64,000 nt of DNA from a virus. Positions 13,922 through 22,038 of this stretch are shown one piece after another. The notes under the pieces were generated by a model. The model ran no database searches. It saw only the letters and a program-made list of their open reading frames with translations, and was not told where the DNA came from. The stretch spans positions 62,001 through 126,000 of IMG/VR virus record IMGVR_UViG_3300028558_000016. The stretch is one strand, 5' to 3'. Numbering within the stretch: position 1 is the first letter of the stretch; each line of letters starts with the position of its first letter. The position numbers and the translations under genes are program-made.

Positions 13922-14707
13922 TTAATCTATCTTAAATCCCATCTTTCTGGCATGCGCGAGAAATGGTAGGATGTTATCACTGCTGAATTGATTGCATATT
14001 GCAACATTCTTCACCGGTCCAGCAAGACGAACCAATTGGTCATCGTGCAAGAAAAACCTTTTTACTTTTTTGGAAATCTCCATTGCCTTTTCGTACGATT
14101 GAAAAATTCCATAGCCTTTAAGCAATTCATCTGGAAAAGCTTTCTTCAAAAGATCATAATTCGTCTTAGGATTATCCTTGACGTATTTTCTTATCACAGC
14201 AAGAACCAATGGACCTTTTTTGTATTCTTCACCACCGAATTTCAATAGTGTTAGATCACGAACTCCTTTTTCTTTTTGTGCTTTAGGAGTCTTAGGTAAT
14301 TTTACCTTTGGTTCCTTCTTTGCAGGTTTAGCACCTTTTTTAGGACGTGGTGGACCATCATCGTCGTCGCCTACAAATGATCCTCCGCCTCCACCTTTTA
14401 ATGTCTCTGCAAATTCCAACGCTTTTCTTCTTTCTTCTTTCTTCTTTTTCTCTTGCTCAACAAGTTTTTTGTACTCAGGCGAGCTTTTATACTCATCTGA
14501 TTGACGGTACTTTTCAAAGTACTCATTTGAAACTGGTCTGTACTTCTCTGCATACTTTACATAAGAAGCTTCATCCATTGCTTTAAGGAGATTAAGCAGC
14601 TTTCCTATTTCTGCTTCTTTAGGTGTCTTCTCACCTTTTTGAATTTCTTTTATCGCTTTATCAATCCTTAATTCAAGCGATTTGATGTCTTTTTCATTGT
14701 TTGCCAT
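13922..14707 (-). CDS. Unknown protein with helical, low-complexity and C-terminal globular parts
   Basis: 261 residues. The first ~100 are charged helices, followed by a GGGGG/DDDD linker and a Lys/Pro-rich hinge (residues ~105-150). The C-terminal ~110 residues are globular: GPLVLAVIRKYVKDNP, LLKKAFPDEL, FFLHDDQLVRLAG, then VAICNQFSSDNI and ARKMGF. The pattern V-x-x-CNQ-x4-NI ending in A-x-x-x-GF is one I have seen in uncharacterised bacterial proteins, perhaps a winged-helix-like nucleic-acid module. Transcribed alone, ending at a strong terminator. Its leader also carries AAAACCAACC. Confidence 0.5.
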   Translation of the reverse strand: MANNEKDIKSLELRIDKAIKEIQKGEKTPKEAEIGKLLNLLKAMDEASYVKYAEKYRPVSNEYFEKYRQSDEYKSSPEYKKLVEQEKKKKEERRKALEFAETLKGGGGGSFVGDDDDGPPRPKKGAKPAKKEPKVKLPKTPKAQKEKGVRDLTLLKFGGEEYKKGPLVLAVIRKYVKDNPKTNYDLLKKAFPDELLKGYGIFQSYEKAMEISKKVKRFFLHDDQLVRLAGPVKNVAICNQFSSDNILPFLAHARKMGFKID

Positions 14708-14884
14708 AGTTCATGGTTGGTTTTTTGAGTTTGATAGCGCTAAATTAAACTCTATTGAATATCAGTAATAACCAACTCGAATTAGTTTTAAGCAATGACA
14801 TGTTAATATCCCGTAAGCTCAACAAAGACAAGGCCTCGGGAGGTTTTTATTTATTAACATAAATATTAACAGAGTTATTAACAA
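14708..14884. other. Intergenic region without a recognised gene
   Basis: No plausible ORF. It holds the leader of the minus-strand gene 13922-14707 (TTTAATTTAGCG is a weak promoter-like box near 14740) and a GC-richer patch near 14825-14845 containing CCTCCCGAGG (minus strand), a short palindrome of unknown meaning. Confidence 0.4.
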
Positions 14885-14913
14885 GAAAAAAGGTGACCGA
14901 AATAGTCACCTTT
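14885..14913 (-). terminator. Rho-independent terminator of prs
   Basis: AAAGGTGAC (14889-14897) pairs with GTCACCTTT (14905-14913); minus-strand T tract follows. Confidence 0.85.
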
Positions 14914-14956
14914 ATCTAAAATTTATCTAAAATATTTTTTTGTTTAAAATATTTTG

Positions 14957-15964
14957 TTAATGTGTTCGTAGATATTTATAAAAGATAGGTGATACATCAA
15001 AAGCTTCAAAGAATAAACCATTCACGCCATTTTTCGTTGCCCATTCCTTTAATTCATTAGCTTTTGGATGAGTGTTAGTAACAAACACTTTTTCAAACAC
15101 ACCGGAATTCATTAATTTCAAAAGAGACTCACCAGGAAGAACACCGTGAGTTGCAACTGCATATACCTTAGAAGCTCCGGCATCTTTATATGCTTGACCC
15201 GCACTTATCAAAGAACCACCGGTTCTTATCATGTCATCATAAATGACAACTTTCTTTCCTTTAACGTCGGCATTTATACCAACAATTTCAGTGTCTGTTC
15301 CGCTTTTTCTTCTCTTTGTGATTATCGCACAGTCAACTCCCATTTCATTTGCAAGGGACTCAACCCACTTAGCTCTTCCAGCGTCTGTACTTGCCAATAC
15401 AAAATCAGTATTTGTTTTATAATCCTGCCCTTCTTCGTTGGAAATCTTTTTGCACATTTTCATTATGATCTTCTTGCCATATAAATGCACTGGTTGAATT
15501 GAACCTTCAAGGTAATGAGGAGTTCCTTCACTGTGCAAATCCATAAATATAACACGCATGCGTGTTGCTGGAATTGCTGAAAGCAATCTTGCTCTCGTTT
15601 TTGCTTTAACTATTTCTCCAGGTTGAACTGCTCTTTCCATTGTCGAATAACCAAAATATGGAATAATCAATGTTATGGATAAAGCCTGAGATTTTGCAGC
15701 ATGACATGCCAAATCGAATAACTCAAGTGTCTCAGAATCAGTTGTAGTTCCTCCTATAATTATAACTTGTTTTCCTGCCACAGGATCCATGAACCTGTGA
15801 TAAACTTCACCATCAGGAAATGCTTTTGTTTCCATGGATCCATCTCTTACTATTCTTGCATCTGTTCCACCATAAGATGTTGGCGGTTGATGTTTTGTTT
15901 GGTACGCTAAGAACGCTTGTTCCAGATACTTGTAATTTGTTGTCGAAAATAATATACGTTTCAT
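14957..15964 (-). CDS. prs: Ribose-phosphate pyrophosphokinase (PRPP synthetase)
   Basis: 335 residues from ATG 15964; an in-frame ATG at 15988 overlaps the promoter box and is rejected. Residues include FPDGEVYHRF, then LIIPYFGYSTMER in the flexible loop region, DLHSEGTPHY, and KKVVIYDDMIRTGGSL, the PRPP-binding loop of the phosphoribosyltransferase fold. It makes PRPP from ribose 5-phosphate and ATP in the cytosol. In large phages prs often partners a nicotinamide phosphoribosyltransferase in NAD+ rebuilding; no partner is in this window. It is monocistronic, with TATATTTG at 15986-15993 and the AAACCAACC leader. Confidence 0.9.
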   Translation of the reverse strand: MKRILFSTTNYKYLEQAFLAYQTKHQPPTSYGGTDARIVRDGSMETKAFPDGEVYHRFMDPVAGKQVIIIGGTTTDSETLELFDLACHAAKSQALSITLIIPYFGYSTMERAVQPGEIVKAKTRARLLSAIPATRMRVIFMDLHSEGTPHYLEGSIQPVHLYGKKIIMKMCKKISNEEGQDYKTNTDFVLASTDAGRAKWVESLANEMGVDCAIITKRRKSGTDTEIVGINADVKGKKVVIYDDMIRTGGSLISAGQAYKDAGASKVYAVATHGVLPGESLLKLMNSGVFEKVFVTNTHPKANELKEWATKNGVNGLFFEAFDVSPIFYKYLRTH

Positions 15965-15985
15965 ACGGTTGGTTTTATAACAGTA

Positions 15986-15993
15986 CAAATATA
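15986..15993 (-). promoter_or_regulatory. Host-type promoter box TATATTTG of prs
   Basis: Minus strand TATATTTG followed 6-7 bases later by the probable start site and the leader TTATAAAACCAACCGT before ATG 15964. Confidence 0.6.
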
Positions 15994-16011
15994 CTAATTA
16001 AATGTCTAAAA

Positions 16012-16041
16012 TAAAAATGCCCGGATCTATGACCCGGGCAT
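16012..16041 (-). terminator. Rho-independent terminator after the DUF2828 gene and its 3' RNA
   Basis: ATGCCCGG (16017-16024) pairs with CCGGGCAT (16034-16041); TTTTTAT on the minus strand. Confidence 0.85.
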
Positions 16042-16045
16042 CAAT

Positions 16046-16091
16046 TGGTGGGGAATAAGGATTCTCACCAATGCATCATTAAAGATTCCCC
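16046..16091 (-). ncRNA. Second tRNA-like hairpin ending in ACCA (3' of the Ro-like gene)
   Basis: Minus strand: GGGGAAT (16091-16085) pairs with ATTCCCC (16056-16050), followed directly by ACCA (16049-16046), like an acceptor stem with discriminator and CCA. The 28-base interior has no canonical T arm. It lies between the first element and the terminator. Confidence 0.4.
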
Positions 16092-16094
16092 AAT

Positions 16095-16153
16095 TGGTGG
16101 GGAAGGAAGACTCTCGCCTCAAGCACGACAACGAATCGTCGAGCACCTTCCCC
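16095..16153 (-). ncRNA. First tRNA-like hairpin ending in ACCA; candidate Y-RNA-like partner of the DUF2828 protein
   Basis: Minus strand: GGGGAAGG (16153-16146) pairs with CCTTCCCC (16106-16099), followed by ACCA (16098-16095). Inside is a second hairpin, CGACGA-TTCG-TTGTCG, with a UUCG-type loop. The closing end-to-end stem recalls Y RNAs, and the ACCA end recalls the tRNA-like module of bacterial Y RNAs. It begins 12 bases after the stop codon of the Ro-like gene on the same strand. RNA status is inferred from structure and position only. Confidence 0.45.
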
Positions 16154-16165
16154 TTATAATGGAAA

Positions 16166-17626
16166 TTAGATTTGTACTACGTCGTATCTTTTATCTGAAA
16201 TGGTTTTCATCATCACGCTGTATGGTGTAAACTCTTCAAGACCGCCTTTAACAATTGATTGCAACAATGCTGGACTAAATCCAGAAACAAGTGCTGAACC
16301 TGTTTGAGAGAATTGAACAGGATTGTTATCCTGTCTTGCATGTACTTTCCACCAAACAGTTTTTGGAACAACATACACGATGTCAGAACCAGAAGCTTTT
16401 AATTTTGCATTTGCCTCAGCATATAATCTCACGACTAATTGTTGTGCTGTTGGATTATCCCAACCTTTGAATGCATCAAATTCCATATCGGAAATAACAA
16501 GCATCATTGTTGGCATTTCATCCTGAACAACTTTATGCTTAACTGCATGATCAAGCAATGAACGGTAAGCAGCTTCAATGTTAGTGTTGTAACCAACATG
16601 TCCACCGATTTGGTTCATTCTGCTTGGAAGATCTTTTCCTTTTAAATACTGAAGCGTTGGAACATCAGTAAATGTCATGAACGCATCTTTAAATGGTCCT
16701 TCGTTTCTTTCGCAAATATACAATGCCAATGACAATGCAACATCCAATGCGCTCAAGTTGTTGTTTCCACCAACTGCACGTTGCATTGAACCTGAAACGT
16801 CAGCCATAGGCATGATTCTTTCGGTTGCACCTTCAAGGAAGTTAGGAAGAGTTTCCCACTGTTTTTGATTAACAATTTTATCTCCACCATGTTTCAATGA
16901 CTTGATAATATCGTATGGATAAACTGCTCCAGCGTTTACTTTAACTCCAACTTCGCCTTTCTTAAGGGCTTCTCTATATTTCACAAAGCGGTCCGTATCT
17001 TGCTTGTGGAAAGCGGTCATGTATCTCGACATGGCCAATGATGGAACATGACTGTAATTAATTGCGCCAAATTCTTTAGCACACATCTTTTGCTCAACAG
17101 TATTGGAAAGCTTCACAAGAAGCTGTCTGAATTCTTTTGGAGATACCTCCATGTGTTTTCTTATCTTGTTAGCAAAAGTTCCTTTACGTGGCATCCACTT
17201 AGCACAAAGACCATGTTCGGATTTAAGCGCGGCAATTATAAATTCGATAGCTGGTTTTTCCAACTCAGTATTTTCAGTAATTAGAAGGTCATCCCATCTT
17301 CCAAACTCAGGAATAATGGAAATATTCTTCTCAGCAACATCCGGATGGTTTGTTGCAAGGAATAATTGGAACACATCACGGAAAACTTGACGCTCGCCAG
17401 AACCTCCACGCACATCACGTGCCCAGAATAAAATTCTCATTGCTGTCATAGGGTCTTCGCCGTATGCAGCAGAGAAAAGCTTAATAAGCCTTTGTTTATC
17501 CTGTCCTCTCATTGCACCAATGTCACCATAAAGGTCAACACACGCATTAAGGGTTGTGGTATTAGTAGTCATACCATTTTCGGTACGACCTGTCTCTGTT
17601 CTCATCGCGTCTACTAATCTTGTCAT
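16166..17626 (-). CDS. DUF2828 protein: Ro/TROVE-like helical repeats plus vWA domain
   Basis: 486 residues. Residues ~55-260 carry the DUF2828/TROVE signature (ILFWARDVRGGSGERQVFR, IPEFGRWDDLL, AKWMPRKG, INYSHVPSLAMSRY). Residues ~290-480 form a von Willebrand A domain with the MIDAS motif DVSGSM near residue 295 and a later MLVISDMEFD. Ro proteins form an RNA-binding ring that handles misfolded RNAs and Y RNAs and can cooperate with PNPase. A phage version may protect or sort phage RNAs or tRNAs. Its 3' UTR holds two structured elements with ACCA ends. A TATATTAG box lies upstream near 17655. Confidence 0.8.
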   Translation of the reverse strand: MTRLVDAMRTETGRTENGMTTNTTTLNACVDLYGDIGAMRGQDKQRLIKLFSAAYGEDPMTAMRILFWARDVRGGSGERQVFRDVFQLFLATNHPDVAEKNISIIPEFGRWDDLLITENTELEKPAIEFIIAALKSEHGLCAKWMPRKGTFANKIRKHMEVSPKEFRQLLVKLSNTVEQKMCAKEFGAINYSHVPSLAMSRYMTAFHKQDTDRFVKYREALKKGEVGVKVNAGAVYPYDIIKSLKHGGDKIVNQKQWETLPNFLEGATERIMPMADVSGSMQRAVGGNNNLSALDVALSLALYICERNEGPFKDAFMTFTDVPTLQYLKGKDLPSRMNQIGGHVGYNTNIEAAYRSLLDHAVKHKVVQDEMPTMMLVISDMEFDAFKGWDNPTAQQLVVRLYAEANAKLKASGSDIVYVVPKTVWWKVHARQDNNPVQFSQTGSALVSGFSPALLQSIVKGGLEEFTPYSVMMKTISDKRYDVVQI

Positions 17627-17697
17627 GTCTTTATCTTTTTAATGTGTTAAGGCTAATATAGAAAAATTCTATTAATCAGAAATAAAAAAGTTTCAAA

Positions 17698-18366
17698 TTA
17701 TTTTTTGTCGTGCTCTCTAATAACTGAAGCCATATCAGAAATTTTACTCTTTAGATCTGTAAATTCCTTGCTTTCCTTCTTTTCAATTGGCTTTTCAATA
17801 ACAATTGGCTTTTGCGAAACTTCAGCTTTTGTGGTAAATTTTTGACTTATTGCAGGTTCCATGTATAAACCATCTCCAGGAGTATGGAACATATTTCCAT
17901 TCATTGCTGCAACTATTCTATCTTCAGCTCCGCCAAACGCATGTGGATGTCTCACATCATGTGTATAACTTACACTAAATATGTTCACTCCTCCCATCCT
18001 CCAATTTTCAGTAACTGAATGAATGTCACAACAAGAAAATATATCCCTATTCATATCAATCCTAACAACATATCGTATTCCTCTTCTAATTTCAATATCC
18101 ATTAACACTCTTAATGGAATTGGAGAACTTAAAATGTGTGGATCATATCCTGTGTCAAAATTTATTCTATAATCATGCAATGTTCCATCTCTGAATAAAG
18201 AATCAGCCCAAACGCTAATCATCTCTTGTAATCTTGGATGGACCCTATGAAGAGGGGACATGTTAAGACCTTCGCTTCTATAGTTGTATATTCTATAAAT
18301 CAAAGATTGAACCAGTCCTGGCCAACGAAAATTATAATCATTCAAAGATAAAACTAATGGTGCCAT
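17698..18366 (-). CDS. Hypothetical protein
   Basis: 222 residues, not recognised. The first ~165 are a mixed alpha/beta globular region with many arginines and aromatic residues (for example RRGIRYVVRIDMNRD, a short beta-hairpin); the last ~45 are a low-complexity Lys/Glu coiled segment (KPIVIEKPIEKKESKEF). It starts one base from the stop of the gene upstream, so it is the third-last gene of a translationally coupled run from 20966. Confidence 0.45.
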   Translation of the reverse strand: MAPLVLSLNDYNFRWPGLVQSLIYRIYNYRSEGLNMSPLHRVHPRLQEMISVWADSLFRDGTLHDYRINFDTGYDPHILSSPIPLRVLMDIEIRRGIRYVVRIDMNRDIFSCCDIHSVTENWRMGGVNIFSVSYTHDVRHPHAFGGAEDRIVAAMNGNMFHTPGDGLYMEPAISQKFTTKAEVSQKPIVIEKPIEKKESKEFTDLKSKISDMASVIREHDKK

Positions 18367-18743
18367 TATTTTTTAATTTTTCCCTCTTCTTTCCATTTCT
18401 TTCCGAGCTCAAGTCCCATATTAAATGCTTCTGAGGAAGTAGGAGTTGAATTTCCAAACACTGGATGGAAACTTCCAAACACTGCATGTACTTTTTCTAT
18501 AGTTCCTTTTTCGCTGTAACCCGCCCAATATCCAAGGTTTGAGTGGACTATTCTTTCTGCCTCTTCTCTATCAACATTATCCTCAGGTCTTTCTATCTTT
18601 GACAGCTTTACGCAATGTTCAACCAAAGCGTCAAAGTATTTTTTTGCTTCTTCAGTGTCTCCACTTTTTGCTATGTCAATTGCTGGATTGTATAGATCCC
18701 CAATTGTAGCATCATCTTTTATGTTTGCAAATTTAGTTTTCAT
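18366..18743 (-). CDS. Hypothetical protein
   Basis: 125 residues, not recognised. Helical: IDIAKSGDTEEAKKYFDALVEHC looks like one TPR-type hairpin, followed by an ERPEDNVDREEAERIVHSNLGYWAGY segment. It overlaps the membrane-protein gene upstream by four bases. Confidence 0.45.
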   Translation of the reverse strand: MKTKFANIKDDATIGDLYNPAIDIAKSGDTEEAKKYFDALVEHCVKLSKIERPEDNVDREEAERIVHSNLGYWAGYSEKGTIEKVHAVFGSFHPVFGNSTPTSSEAFNMGLELGKKWKEEGKIKK

Positions 18744-18943
18744 GATTTCTTTTTTGAGTTCCGTAAGTTTTTAAATGCTAAATAAACAAATACTATAATT
18801 ATCGATATTGGCCAAATCAAATAAGCAAGCAAACTAAACAATGGATATTTGTATTCATATTTGGTTGCATTGACTAAATATAAAATACCTCCAAGAGTTA
18901 TTATCATAGTGAATAACGTCGCTATGACTATCGTCACTATCAT
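18740..18943 (-). CDS. Small two-helix membrane protein
   Basis: 67 residues with two hydrophobic helices (about 2-24 and 36-58) and a basic C-terminus (KNLRNSKKKS), so both termini are predicted in the cytoplasm or the tail inside. Function unknown. Coupled by four-base overlaps to both neighbours. Confidence 0.5.
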   Translation of the reverse strand: MIVTIVIATLFTMIITLGGILYLVNATKYEYKYPLFSLLAYLIWPISIIIVFVYLAFKNLRNSKKKS

Positions 18944-19185
18944 TCACCCAAAATTGGTTTGACCGCTTTTAACTCATCTGGAAGTCCTGGAACTTCCTTG
19001 TGAATAAAGCTTGGAACTTTTCCACACTTCTCACATAAATGCAATTCTATTGGAATCATGTGTTCAATTCCATCAGGACTCATCAACGGTGATAGTCTTT
19101 TAACAGCTGTTGCTGATCTGAATAGAATTCCACCACATTCACACGGCTGCCAAGGAGCTTGTGATATATTTACTTTTGTGTCCAT
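18940..19185 (-). CDS. Small zinc-binding protein
   Basis: 81 residues. CECGG near residue 15 and CEKCGK near residue 52 form a probable zinc ribbon. No family is recognised; such proteins commonly bind nucleic acids or partner proteins. Confidence 0.5.
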   Translation of the reverse strand: MDTKVNISQAPWQPCECGGILFRSATAVKRLSPLMSPDGIEHMIPIELHLCEKCGKVPSFIHKEVPGLPDELKAVKPILGE

Positions 19186-19186
19186 A

Positions 19187-19717
19187 TTATTTCTTTTTAT
19201 TTTTTTTCTTCAATTCTTTTATTGCATTAACATCTCCATCAACTACTTCTGCTTCTTCCTCCACAACCATTATTTCTCCTTTACCATCGCTTTCAAGAGT
19301 TAATCCTGGATTTCCTTTTCCGTCATCGATCAAATAAAACACGCACAGATAATCTCCAGCTATTATTTCACGGTCGCCTAATCCGTGCTCTATGAACCTG
19401 ACATTTATTCTGTCAGTCATCTTTCTTTTCAAGATTCCATAATACGGCTTGAATTTTTCCATTATCTCCTCACTTGCCATCGTTGTATCAAGCACGCAAG
19501 TCATCTCTTCGAGAGGTCTGAAATTATCCTCAACGAATTCATCGTCATAATCTTCACTTCTGAATTCATCATCTGGATCAAATGCCAAATGAAAAATCAT
19601 TCTGCCAACATACGACGGAGAAATTCCTTTTCTCTTCATTATGACTTCAACCTCTTTTCCATGATGGCTGTGCCATTGTGCATTTAGGATGTATCTTCCT
19701 TTTTTTACTATCTTCAT
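19187..19717 (-). CDS. Hypothetical protein with acidic tail region
   Basis: 176 residues, not recognised. A central acidic block (DPDDEFRSEDYDDEFVEDN) and a C-terminal VVEEEAEVVDG stretch ending in a poly-lysine tail give it an unusual charge pattern. The middle (YLCVFYLIDDGKG) is beta-rich. Coupled to the metallophosphatase gene by a four-base overlap. Confidence 0.45.
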   Translation of the reverse strand: MKIVKKGRYILNAQWHSHHGKEVEVIMKRKGISPSYVGRMIFHLAFDPDDEFRSEDYDDEFVEDNFRPLEEMTCVLDTTMASEEIMEKFKPYYGILKRKMTDRINVRFIEHGLGDREIIAGDYLCVFYLIDDGKGNPGLTLESDGKGEIMVVEEEAEVVDGDVNAIKELKKKNKKK

Positions 19718-20562
19718 AATATTGTAACTATTTCAACGTAATCTTTTATTCCGTTCATTTCTTTTGAGTCCTCACAAATAATCACAGGATGCAATTGACC
19801 CAATGTTCCACATCCACATCCGCAATCTGCCATTATGACAGTCTTTGATTTTCCACCATGTACATAATGCTCAATTCTCGGAAAATTAATTCCTTCACTT
19901 AACCTGTGGAAATGTCCATGCACTGACATCGCTTTATTACCTGGAACTTTAAATGCAGAATCCAACTTATCATAATCACGGCTTCTTCCCCATAACAAAG
20001 TATCATCAGTAACATTCTTTGGATCAGACTGCTGTGCATGACAGAAGAAAATCAAATCAGTCTCATGTTTTCTTTTTCCATGCATTTTTAAGAATTTATA
20101 TTCCTCACTTTCTTTTATGATAGGAATATAATCGTATAAATCCAATTTGTATTGTATCTCAAGCGAGTTTAATCCAGTTGTATCAAATGGAATTCCAAAC
20201 ATCTGAACACATGTTTTCATTCCTCCGTTATTCAACCACATCACATGATTTGAGCCGTATGCCTTTTGATCCTCGAAATAAATCTTACTGTCTTCAACGG
20301 TTCCTATCAAGAATTGATCATGATTTCCTATTAAACAAATGGCACCTCTCTCTTGAACGTATTCTTTTACTTTTGCCAATACGTATTTTGAATCAGGACC
20401 TCTGTCGATATAATCTCCAAGGAAAATGAATTGAATTGTAGCATCAATTTTGATGGTTCCATTCTTCTGTTGAATTTCAATCCACGCATCGACATCGGCC
20501 AAAGCCTTATCGAGCTTGTCTCTCGTTCCATGTATATCTGCTATGACAACGTAATATTTCAT
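19714..20562 (-). CDS. Calcineurin-like metallophosphatase (PP2A/ApaH type)
   Basis: 282 residues. The five metal-binding motifs are in order: ADIHG (~8-12), GDYIDRGPDS (~49-58), GNHD (~79-82), CHAQQ (~175) and HGHFHR (~220). This is the layout of serine/threonine phosphatases and diadenosine-tetraphosphate hydrolases, as in lambda NinI-type phosphatase. Possible roles are dephosphorylating host proteins or removing Np4N alarmones or RNA caps. It overlaps its upstream neighbour by four bases in the 21254-17698 run. Confidence 0.85.
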   Translation of the reverse strand: MKYYVVIADIHGTRDKLDKALADVDAWIEIQQKNGTIKIDATIQFIFLGDYIDRGPDSKYVLAKVKEYVQERGAICLIGNHDQFLIGTVEDSKIYFEDQKAYGSNHVMWLNNGGMKTCVQMFGIPFDTTGLNSLEIQYKLDLYDYIPIIKESEEYKFLKMHGKRKHETDLIFFCHAQQSDPKNVTDDTLLWGRSRDYDKLDSAFKVPGNKAMSVHGHFHRLSEGINFPRIEHYVHGGKSKTVIMADCGCGCGTLGQLHPVIICEDSKEMNGIKDYVEIVTIL

Positions 20563-20948
20563 ACTACTATTTGTGGATATTTGTTTTTAATCTCTTCGCA
20601 TAATTCCCATTCATCATTCGCAAAAGCATCTTCAAAAATAATCTTTATCGCATTTATGTGTCCTTGCTCTGCCTCTTCCCATGTGCAATATCTTTCTTGA
20701 TATTCATCATAATGAACTCCCATTCTTCCACCAAATATCATCGTCTCAAATAATACCGGAGGTCCATCATCTCCCCAATTATGATCTATCCCAAGAAAAA
20801 CAGTTGACACCGTGATGGAATCATTATTCAATCTATCAAACGCAACTCGCCTTACATCTTTTTGTTCAAACCACTTAGCCCATTCCAACAACTCAGCTTC
20901 AACCGGTTTTTTATCGACCAATATGTAGTTTCCCATTTTCATGTTCAT
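20559..20948 (-). CDS. Conserved phage hypothetical protein
   Basis: 129 residues from ATG 20948; a GTG at 20966 directly after a stop is a less likely start. It contains a VSTVFLGIDHNWGDDGPPVL segment and FETMIFGG, then YCTWEEAEQGH, a pattern I recognise from short uncharacterised phage proteins. No catalytic motif is evident. It is the first gene after a GC-rich, possibly structured 100-base segment. Confidence 0.5.
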   Translation of the reverse strand: MNMKMGNYILVDKKPVEAELLEWAKWFEQKDVRRVAFDRLNNDSITVSTVFLGIDHNWGDDGPPVLFETMIFGGRMGVHYDEYQERYCTWEEAEQGHINAIKIIFEDAFANDEWELCEEIKNKYPQIVV

Positions 20949-21065
20949 AATGTTTTTCGTGGACACCTAACAGCGAGCAGGATTCCTTCACGTAATCCCC
21001 TGTGTCTATGCGCGTGAAACGCTCAGGGTTCCTGGTTTGTGCCCGGTACTTCGACCCCTTTTTCC
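20949..21065 (-). other. GC-rich, foldable intergenic segment
   Basis: About 100 bases clearly richer in G+C than the surroundings. On the minus strand CCCTG/CAGGG encloses a GCG-TTTCA-CGC hairpin, and GACAC/GTGTC encloses GGATT-N9-AATCC. It lies in the 5' leader of the 20559-20948 gene. It could be a regulatory RNA or processing signal; no riboswitch class is recognised. Confidence 0.35.
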
Positions 21066-21254
21066 CTATATCGTCTTCTTTTTTGCTTTGACCAGTTTGT
21101 CATCAAGCTTATGGAGCTTCTTGTACATCTCAGTCCTCGACTTTTCCAAGAAGCGAATGGTAGCACTTATTTGCATAAGTGCACCAAACGTTTCTGTACG
21201 CTCTTTTTTAATTTCAGAAAACTTCTGAAGAGATTTTAATTTCTTTGTTTCCAT
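21066..21254 (-). CDS. Small coiled-coil protein
   Basis: 62 residues from ATG 21254, chosen because it follows the upstream stop (TAAAATGG) like neighbouring genes; the longer frame to 21380 runs through that gene. Entirely helical and charged (KSLQKFSEIKKERTETF, EKSRTEMYKKLHKLDD), ending in KAKKK. No function recognised. Confidence 0.5.
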   Translation of the reverse strand: METKKLKSLQKFSEIKKERTETFGALMQISATIRFLEKSRTEMYKKLHKLDDKLVKAKKKTI

Positions 21255-21255
21255 T

Positions 21256-22020
21256 TTATTTGTATTCTGAATTCCAAACTTCTTTAGAAACATTTCTTTC
21301 CAAGAATGAGGTCGATAATCTTCTTGGTTCAAAGAACCTTGAAAATAAGAAATGCACAATGGAAGCCGCAGCAAACACAAATGATAAAGCCCAATGCCAA
21401 TTTAAAAACTTTACAGCAATGAAAGCAAGAGGAACATAAATCTGAAGCGTGTTCACAATATACCATGACCAAAAGCTTCTGAACTTAATTCCTTTGAACC
21501 ATCTTGCAATGGAAATATCATTTCCCCATTTATGAACGAGATAATAAAATCCATCGCCTATTGGATAAAACAACAAAGGATCAACTGGATGCTCCTTCAA
21601 TTCAAAACTTTCCTTTGGAGCAACTATTTTAAAATCACAATGATCCATTTTACGGTTTCCAGTCGATTCATACATTTTTTGAAACTCATTGATCTTGTTT
21701 GGTAACATTGGATCAACGTGTCCTTTGTAGTGACGGATATTTAAACATCTCAACTTGTATGCGAAGCAAAGGTTTTTTATCTCATTGCTGGAAAATACTC
21801 TCGAAAGGTCAAGACCCTTCATGTAATTTTTTCTTCCTTCAATAACATCTTTCTTTTTAACTGCATAATCAAGTCCCATCTTCTTTAGAACTTCGATGTC
21901 CTCATCTAAATTCTTTTCCAAGATATTGTTAGCTTCATCAATGATGAGCTGTTCTTCTTTTGTGAAGATGCTGTTGCTCTTCCGTGCAATCAGCCTTTTT
22001 TCGAGATTAAGTTTAAACAT
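21256..22020 (-). CDS. Membrane protein, paralogue A of the SPFH-linked pair
   Basis: 254 residues. It shares start (MFK-NLEK) and blocks such as TKEEQ, ILKKMGLDY, RVFSSNEIKNLC, VDPLLFYPI, LVHKWGNDIS and a C-terminal WNSEYK with the gene at 25572-26360. The N-terminal ~170 residues are soluble; two hydrophobic helices follow (about 188-225). The pair flanks an AAA+ ATPase and an SPFH protein, suggesting common work at the membrane. No known family is recognised beyond the paralogy. Confidence 0.6.
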   Translation of the reverse strand: MFKLNLEKRLIARKSNSIFTKEEQLIIDEANNILEKNLDEDIEVLKKMGLDYAVKKKDVIEGRKNYMKGLDLSRVFSSNEIKNLCFAYKLRCLNIRHYKGHVDPMLPNKINEFQKMYESTGNRKMDHCDFKIVAPKESFELKEHPVDPLLFYPIGDGFYYLVHKWGNDISIARWFKGIKFRSFWSWYIVNTLQIYVPLAFIAVKFLNWHWALSFVFAAASIVHFLFSRFFEPRRLSTSFLERNVSKEVWNSEYK

Positions 22021-22038
22021 GTTTTTATTTTTTAGTTA

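Noticed and set aside
16095-16153. Standard tRNA or tmRNA at the 3' end of the DUF2828 gene
   Set aside because: The acceptor-like stem and ACCA are present but there is no T loop, anticodon arm or tag reading frame, so it is called a tRNA-like RNA only.
20967-21065. tRNA on the minus strand in the GC-rich segment
   Set aside because: No cloverleaf with a TTCGA-type T arm can be drawn.
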